From: Chlamydomonas reinhardtii
Taxonomy: Eukaryota; Chlorophyta; Chlorophyceae; Chlamydomonadales; Chlamydomonadaceae
Direction of reading: 5' to 3'
DNA length: 64,000 nucleotides
Assembly: GCF_000002595.2 (NCBI RefSeq)
Contig: NC_057009.1
Location: 8,529,709 to 8,593,708, forward strand
Shown here piece after piece: positions 58,191-64,000 of the stretch. Made by a program: the position numbers and the translations under genes. Position 1 is the first letter of the stretch; each line of letters begins with the position of its first letter. The notes under the pieces were generated by a model, which made no database searches, was not told the origin of the DNA, and saw nothing but the letters and a program-made list of their open reading frames with translations.

Positions 58191-60254
58191 ATGGCAGTAA
58201 CATCAGATACTGACGCTGCTGAAGTCATCGGCAACGCGAAGGACGAGCGACCAGCCGTTCAGAACCTGGTCGCGGACTCCCACACGCCACATGGCCATGG
58301 GCACAGGCGCCACTACCATGACCACATGCACGAGGTCGTTCTGCCCATGCGGACCGGGCTCCACGATTGGGAGGTGCCCTACGGACTACGGCTTGCTGGT
58401 GTGACGACTGGGTACCGCCAGGTGCGCCGGTGGGGCACCGTGTCGGGGAGCGCGTGCGGGCGGTGTGGGGGTGGTGCATGAGCTTGCGTGTGCGTGGACT
58501 TATCGATGGATCACCAGCGCGACAAGTACAGTGCGGGCGCTGGAGCTCTTGGCGCATACCATGTGGACACATTGAGCTCATTAAGTATGCGCGTTGCGGA
58601 TCGTGCTAACGAATGCAGGGCGGCACGTACATGGACTGCATGAAGACGCTTTTCACTTGGCACAACCAAACCCTCAACAGCTGGACCATGATTTTCGGTG
58701 AGCCCCCCAACAGCGATCTCGAGAATGGGGCAAGGGCCTATGAAATGCACACGTGCGCTTGGTGACCACCCCGTCGACGCAAAGATACGTACAAAGAAGT
58801 CTGCAATACCGGTGCAGCAAAGCCTCGCGTTGAAGCCTCGGCACCTTGCGTTTGCCTGCGTGACTTCTATGACGGCCCACAGGCTGGGCGTGCTCGTGCT
58901 GGTTGCTGTGGTGGACGGTGACGCGGCTGCGGCCGGAGGGCTGGGACCTGCTGGCCTTCTGGGCTCTGTGGCTGTGCCCCACAGTGCACCTGCCCTTCAC
59001 AGTGGGTGAGCGGCGGGGCGAGAGGGCGCGCAGAAAGGGCGACGGCATGCGGCCAAGCTGTGCAGCTGCAGGGCGGTGCAGCAGCACCCAGGTTGATAGG
59101 GATACGATGTCCAGGTCCACTGGCCCGGGTCCAACCACAACAACCACATCTGCACCTGCTGGCCCCCAGGCTACCACCAGTTCGTGTGCATCAGCCCTGT
59201 GGTGCTGCGGCACTGGCGGGCGCTGGACGTGGCCTTCATATTCGTGGCCTCCATACCGCTCACCTGGGGCCTCGCCTACTTCGTCATGCCGCCCGCCGCC
59301 GCCGCCGCGCTGACCGCCGTGACGGTGGGGCTGGCTTTGCACGCCTGGCACAACGCGGCGGCGCTGCCGGCGGGCGCGGACATAGACAAGAAGGCCAACA
59401 CCCGTTACGTGGTGCGTGGGATGGGATGTGGGATCGGGAGCAGGGCTGAACAGATGGCGGGAGGAAAAGCATGTTGAGGGAAGGGCAGAGGAAGTAGAGC
59501 CCCTCTCAGATCCTGTTCCTCGTTCTCCTCCTCGCTCGTTGCACTTCCATCCCATAACCCTCTCTCTCCTGTTTGTGCTTTCTCCTGGGTTGGTGGAAAC
59601 AACCCTCTCCCTCCCTTCCCCTGCAGGGCCTGGTGGTGCTGGTGTACACCTTCCCCATGGTGCTGCGCGGTGTCCAGGACCTGGCCGCCGTGTACGGCCC
59701 CGGCGCCGACGGCGTGTGGCCGGCCGTGGCGGCGGCTCTGGGGGTGGACCCGCTGTACGGCGCCAAGTGCGCGCTGGCGGTGGCGTTCTGCTTCGTGTAC
59801 GGCGGCGTTGTGTACACCAGCTCCTTCCCGGACATATACGCGCCCGGCCTGTGCGACCTGGTGGTAAGTGGCTGAGCTGCAAAGACGCAGGGGGGGGGGG
59901 TACATTCATGATCAGTCAAGGAAACGGTAGACGGTTGGGGGGTTGTAGATACCAGCCGAAACTAAACCGAACCCAATGCAAGGGGGGTCGGGCTTGTGGC
60001 ATCCGGGTTGGGGCGGAATAATATGACCGGCAGGGGCCAGGACAGGCATCAGGACATGCCGTCGGGCCGGTACCAAACAACCCAGAGTCATGACCCGTTC
60101 CCCCGCCCCTGTGCTTATGCAACCGACCTCCGCTTTCTTTTGGCTGCAGGGCTCGGCGCAGCAGCTGATGCACCTGGCCATAGCGGGCGCGCACGTGGTC
60201 GAGTGGCTGTTCGCGATTCACATGTACCAGCGCCGACAGGTTATGCCGCAGTAG
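58191..60254 (+). CDS. PAQR-family heptahelical membrane protein
   Basis: Adiponectin/progestin-receptor-like (PAQR, plant HHP) seven-helix protein. Six exons in phase: 58191-58421, 58619-58697, 58883-59005, 59170-59411, 59627-59863 and 60150-60254, about 338 aa. The N-terminus is His-rich (SHTPHGHGHRRHYHDHMHEV). Family features: GYRQ..GGTYMDCMKTLFTWHNQTLNSW matches the PAQR HNET-N-W motif, then several hydrophobic helices (WDLLAFWALWLCP; VAFIFVASIPLTWGLAYFV; GLVVLVYTFPMVL; CALAVAFCFVYGGVVYTS). The late motif PDIYAPGLCDLVV leads to GSAQQLMHLAIAGAHVVEWL. In zinc-binding PAQRs this last region is SHQxFH; here the first His is absent and the spacing differs. A TGTAA at 60,309 follows. Role: sensor or ceramidase-like activity is inferred from the family only. 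Confidence 0.85.
59889..59940 (+). repeat. copy 3 of TACATTCATGA dispersed repeat
   Basis: A run of about 11 G followed by TACATTCATGATCAGTCAAG and GGTAGACGGTTG, in intron 5 of the PAQR gene. It matches the copy at 22,543-22,588 over about 40 positions with a few differences. Confidence 0.65.
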
Positions 60255-60781
60255 AGAAGAGGGCGGGAGGCGACTATGCTAGGCAGTGCGTGCGACCGTG
60301 CATGCCATGTAAGCGGCACACAGAAACTATGGTGCATAATAACTATATCCAAGAAGTGTGATGCTTTAAGTTGAGGTTTGACGTGACATAGGATGGAGAT
60401 CACAGCTCCATAGCAACCAGCTTGGGGAGACCATGGTGGGCAAGGTTCGGGTGTGGGCACGGCGTGTGCTCTCGACAACTTGCGCACCGATTGATGCAAT
60501 CAATAGCATTGCGATTGCAATCTCATACGTCTTGGTCCTTCAAGTGGCCACGGAGGGTGATGGCCTGGGTGGAGTTAAGGATGGGATGCCCTCGGGCCGC
60601 GGTGGCACGATGATTGGGCCGCGGTGGCACACAGATGAGGAGGCGAGGCGGGTTGAACTCAGGCGAGCCCAGACTCCGGAGCAACACACGGTACCTTAAT
60701 AAAATGCTCTTATCCTTGATTGTACAGCTTACAGACGTGGCAGCCAACCTGTAGCAGGCAAGACTTTAGCATGCAGTTCTG
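60255..60781. other. intergenic region
   Basis: PAQR 3' UTR up to the TGTAA at 60,309, then spacer and the promoter of the following small gene. No further feature recognised. Confidence 0.5.
60309..60313 (+). terminator. TGTAA polyadenylation signal, PAQR gene
   Basis: TGTAA 55 nt after the PAQR stop codon. Confidence 0.5.
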
Positions 60782-61089
60782 ATGCCAGCGCAAACGGACG
60801 AGGAGGCTGGCGCTGGGGTGCGTAGCACCGTTGCCCGTGAGCATATATCGCAGAAGCGATCGCTGGCGAAGCAAACTGTGGAGAAGATTGTGAGTACTTG
60901 CGCCGGGCGTGTCCTCCAGTCCTTCACACCAACGTCGCTCTCGGCCCTGCTCCCCGCTTTCCCGCCTGCGCGCTGTTGAGCCCGTGCACCGCGTACCTGC
61001 AGATTGCGTACGGTGTAGGAGTGCTCGTCATTGTCACGTTCTTCATCGCGTACAAGGCGGGGGCCTTCGGTGACAAGGAGCAGCCCTGA
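60782..61089 (+). CDS. 64-aa single-pass membrane protein, unknown
   Basis: Two phase-0 exons, 60782-60889 and 61003-61089, encode 64 residues. The N-terminal half is hydrophilic and basic toward its end (REHISQKRSLAKQTVEKI). It is followed by one membrane helix (AYGVGVLVIVTFFIAYKAG) and a short tail, FGDKEQP. The layout is that of a tail-anchored or small organelle/ER subunit, cytosolic N-terminus, with no cleavable signal. Size and shape recall RAMP4/SERP or small respiratory and translocase subunits, but the sequence does not match any that I can recall. A TGTAA at 61,404 gives a 3' UTR of about 320 nt. Confidence 0.65.
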
Positions 61090-61403
61090 ACACGCATGTT
61101 TGAAGCGAGTGCGACAGCCTGAGACGGTCGCCTATGGCCGGCTATGGGCTTAGTATGCGGCTGAGTATGAGGCAGGGTAGTATGGACTGAGGCAGGTTAG
61201 TATGGACTGGGCAGGGTAGTATGAGCTATGGGCGAGTGGGTGCTTTACGCGTGCGTGCGCGACGAGGCGCGTCAGGCGCCGTTACCAGGCATATCATAAA
61301 ACAAAGAGAGGCAAGTCAGTTTGGATGTGCATGCGCACATACAAACACGCATTGTGCGGGGATTTACAGCAGTTCGTGTCGTCATGGAGTGCGGTATGTA
61401 CAG

Positions 61404-61408
61404 TGTAA
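61404..61408 (+). terminator. TGTAA polyadenylation signal
   Basis: TGTAA about 315 nt after the stop codon of the 64-aa protein. Confidence 0.45.
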
Positions 61409-62035
61409 CGTAGAAGCACCCCTGGTAGGAAGTGTACGGTAGGAGAGCATGACGGCAAGCCATGGTCATGCGGGCGCCTTGTCCTGCATTGAGTACCACA
61501 TCATTTGAGTGGGGAGGAACGCGGAACGCGGAAAAAAGCGGCTAGACGCTGTCATCGTAATTAAGGAGCAACAGAGGATTGTCGAGAAGCGCGCATTCAG
61601 CGTGAGCAGGGTTGCAGCGCGTGAGCGCGTGAGTCTCAATGGTACCGGAAGTAGTGGCCGCATTGTACACGTAGTGGCCGCATTGTATTTGGGCAGGTGC
61701 CGCTGCAGCGCATGCAGTGCTGTAGCCAATACAGCGTCCTTCTGTACTCCGAACACTGAACGCCATGTAATGACTAACTGTTGAAAGGATCGGGTGTGCA
61801 GGGCTGCCATGCTAGGGCTGTCGGGCAGTTGCACCGGTGGCTGGCGGCCCGGTGTGGTATTGAGCATGTCTTGAGCAGCGCACGCGTCGTCTTCCTGACC
61901 TGAAGCGGGCTTGCGTCCCTGCCTCCAGCTGTCCAGCATCCCTGCCTCCGTCAGCTACGTGTGCACACAAATACCGTACACGATGCGGGTGACCACACCA
62001 GCCGTCCCAGTACATAGCCTCCTTTCTGTCAGCCA

Positions 62036-62082
62036 GTCGTGGGCCCGGACGTCCCCAGCGTGGGCCCGGACGTCCCCAGCGT
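62036..62082 (+). repeat. two-copy 23-bp tandem repeat
   Basis: Two perfect copies of GTGGGCCCGGACGTCCCCAGC plus flanking bases, each with an internal GC-rich palindrome-like core. Confidence 0.85.
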
Positions 62083-62254
62083 TCATCGTCGGTTACGTGG
62101 TAACATGTGAGCTAGCTTGAGCTACTGACTGGCCTGCTCCCGTGTCGCCTGCAAGCCGACTACGCCTTATGCTCTGGTCTGCGTTTGCACTAGTTTCGCA
62201 AAGCACGTCAATAACGATGCGGATGGATGGCCCAAAGGCTCGTTGGCCACTGCC

Positions 62255-62259
62255 TTACA
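62255..62259 (-). terminator. TGTAA polyadenylation signal, eIF3j
   Basis: Minus-strand TGTAA about 640 nt downstream of the eIF3j stop codon; the only candidate seen. Confidence 0.35.
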
Positions 62260-62897
62260 AGCTCGACAGGCGCAGTTCAGGTGCTTAGCGTACCCAGTGG
62301 GTGGCCCCATCCCATGCCTGATCGTCCGCCTGAGCATTCGCCACGGCGTACATGACAGCCATCAGCACACCAGGAAGTCCGTCACATCACCGCGCTGCTT
62401 TCAGGACTCTTCACCCGACCCAAATGCCAATGCTTCAGCCTTCGCATGCAGACAGCAACCGGCGTCTGCCGAGCGCAGATGCACGTGCCATGACACTCCA
62501 CACCCAGCCGTGCTCTAGTCACGTGAAGCGATCAAAACTGCTGCGTTCTAATAGTCATTCCCTCAAATACCAGCCGGCAGTCCTGTCTCCCTATCCTCGC
62601 AACCCTCCCTGCTCTCATACCAGCAACCGCCCGTTGCTACACCCTAAATGTCTCTAATGGCCACCGCTGCCCGCTGCAAGCCTGTTTGGTAATGCATCTG
62701 CACGCATCCAATTTGCGCGCTGGCGCTGGCCACTCCGCAGCTCCCGCACGTGCGCTCCGCGTGCCCTCCTGCCGCCACGCAGACCGGTTCTATGCCGCTC
62801 CAAGCACCTCCGCTGCGCCGCTCACTCGTCACGCCCTCCGTTTAATATGTCACGTCATGCCGCCGCTGCCGTCAAGTCATCGCATGTCTCTGCCAAT

Positions 62898-63539
62898 TTA
62901 CATGAAGTCGTCATCGTTGTCCAGGTTATCCTCGTACACGTAGTCGTCCAGGCCCGCCGACAACCCCTTCTTGCCCATGTTGAGGTTCTTCTTGCCGCCC
63001 TTCTTCTTGTCCTCCTCCTCCTTCTTCTTCTGCAGGGGTTGCAAAGGGCAGGAAGCGCAGCGCCGGGCATGTAAGGCCCCAGCCGACCCACATCGGGTAT
63101 TTGGTGATGCTCTCGCCCCGGCGCCAGCTTTCAATCCACCACCTCATTTCGCTTGTGCTGGCCCAGTGACCCGCAATGTGGCCCATCCACGCCTACCCGC
63201 ATAGCCTCCTTCTCGACTCGCCGTCCCATCCACCGCCACCCGCCATCTCGCACCCCCCCACCCACCTTGATCTTGTCAGCGCGCACGCCCGCCAGGCAGG
63301 TCTCCAGGTCCTTGACTTCCTCTGACCCCAGCGGCTCCACTGCCGCCTTGATGAGCGCCTTAATGAACGCCTTGTAGTGCTTGCTCTCCCCGTGCTCGAC
63401 CACGTGGCGGGACACCAGCTCAGCGGCGAAGTCCTCAAACTCCTTGAGCGTCTTGGGCATGTAGCTCTCCAGGGGCTTCAGAGTGGACACGCCGCCGAAC
63501 AGCTCCCGCGCGGCCTCGTAGTCCGCCTGCTCTACCAGC
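62898..63539 (-). CDS. EIF3J: translation initiation factor eIF3 subunit j, 3' part
   Basis: Two exons on the minus strand, 63539-63266 and 63029-62898, in phase, cover about the C-terminal 135 residues of eIF3j (yeast Hcr1). This subunit binds the 40S decoding centre and helps initiation and ribosome recycling. Visible features: ADYEAARELFGGV (family ATDLFGG), MPKTLKEFEDFAAELVSRH, SKHYKAFIKALIKAAVEPLG and the diagnostic DLETCLAGVRADKIK. The last exon encodes a Lys/Glu-rich stretch, then KKNLNMGKKGLSAGLDDYVY, and ends in the acidic DNDDDFM typical of the family. Upstream exons with the acidic N-terminus are not recognisable in the remaining 460 bp and probably lie beyond the right edge, so the gene is partial here. 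Confidence 0.93.
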
Positions 63540-64000
63540 CTACCGCCGCGGGGAGGAAAGGGGGCACCGGAATGTGCATTCGGGCTTAGAGGGATGCAGT
63601 ATTGCAGTAGCGGTAGCCTGTACAGGGCTTGTGTTGGCAGTTGGAGCGCCGTACACTAGCGCTTGCAAGTGTGTGCACGACCCGGCGTGCGTGAGGACCA
63701 TCACAGACGGCAACGGTGCAACCCTAGGCGCTGCACACGTAATGCACGCAACCATCTACGTGCACCATGGCCCAGCACGGATGTTTGACCCAGCAACGCA
63801 ACCGGCATGCAAGATGCGACGACTCCGACCTTGACCCACATCCCGTAGGTGCTGGAGTGGCCGGGTCAACCAGACTCTGCCTCTGCTGCTTGACCCAGTT
63901 CAAGCCCAAAACAGCGCACACATCCCGGACGTTCGATTCTGCTTGTGGAGCGACCGCCCATCTCCGACATAGAGCTGGGCTAGCCAGGTTGACAGCTTCG
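63540..64000 (-). other. eIF3j intron, running off the edge
   Basis: Upstream of the eIF3j exon acceptor at 63,541-63,540. No further eIF3j exon recognised; presumably intron. Confidence 0.5.

Larger units (their letters stand above)
61090..62897. other. 1.8-kb convergent intergenic region
   Basis: Two converging 3' UTRs and spacer. A short imperfect tandem repeat of GGCAGGGTAGTATGGACTGA-like units lies at about 61,160-61,225. No gene recognised. Confidence 0.45.

Noticed and set aside
60646-60690. B-box-like GTTCAACCC on the minus strand, possible tRNA
   Set aside because: No A box upstream, no acceptor or anticodon stem can be drawn.
63885-63915. B-box-like GTTCAAGCC on the plus strand
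   Set aside because: No matching A box or cloverleaf within 80 bp.

Overview
The window is nuclear DNA of a volvocalean green alga. It has high GC content, many short GT-AG introns with GTGCGT/GTGAGT-type donors, long poly-Ala/Gly/Pro/Gln insertions inside otherwise conserved proteins, CA and CAG microsatellites, and TGTAA polyadenylation signals. The gene set and order (RPS4, an FtsJ-like gene, PP6 phosphatase, PTEN, RuBisCO accumulation factor 1, carbamoyl-phosphate synthase small subunit) match what I recall of Chlamydomonas reinhardtii chromosome 6. A close relative such as C. incerta is also possible; I could not verify this. Splice junctions were placed by eye from reading phase and consensus sites and may be off by a few bases.

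Left part (1-18.1 kb): a possible 3' end of a + strand gene at the edge; peroxisomal enoyl-CoA hydratase 2 (-) sharing a 312-bp divergent promoter with a DNAJC11/OWL1-type mitochondrial J-protein (+); an unrecognised secreted or membrane protein (+); and ribosomal protein eS4/RPS4 (-).

Middle (18.7-44 kb): a large FtsJ-like methyltransferase-fold protein with a CCCH zinc finger (-); PP6 phosphatase catalytic subunit (+), whose last intron holds a decayed L1-type LINE fragment; PTEN phosphatase (+); a ~275-bp imperfect tandem duplication; the Rubisco assembly chaperone RAF1 (+); plastid carbamoyl-phosphate synthase small subunit (+); and a short protein resembling plastid ribosomal PSRP6/cL38 (+). 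RAF1, CPS small subunit and the PSRP6-like gene form a same-strand run of plastid-directed housekeeping genes.

Right part (45.5-64 kb): a small plastid-targeted protein of unknown function (-); a 940-aa Glu/Pro/Ala-rich protein with EPEAAEPEA repeats (-); a 2.7-kb gap with broken coding-like frames; an MBOAT wax-synthase-like acyltransferase (-) divergent from a PAQR heptahelical receptor-like protein (+); a 64-aa tail-anchored protein (+); and the 3' part of eIF3 subunit j (-), which runs off the right edge.

The genes do not form one pathway; this is an ordinary euchromatic gene neighbourhood. The points most worth a second look are the FtsJ-fold protein that seems to lack three of four catalytic residues, the PP6 C-terminus ending in Trp on a 13-nt exon, the LINE fossil, the short dispersed TACATTCATGA repeat in introns, and the coding-like frames at 52.3-53.1 kb.
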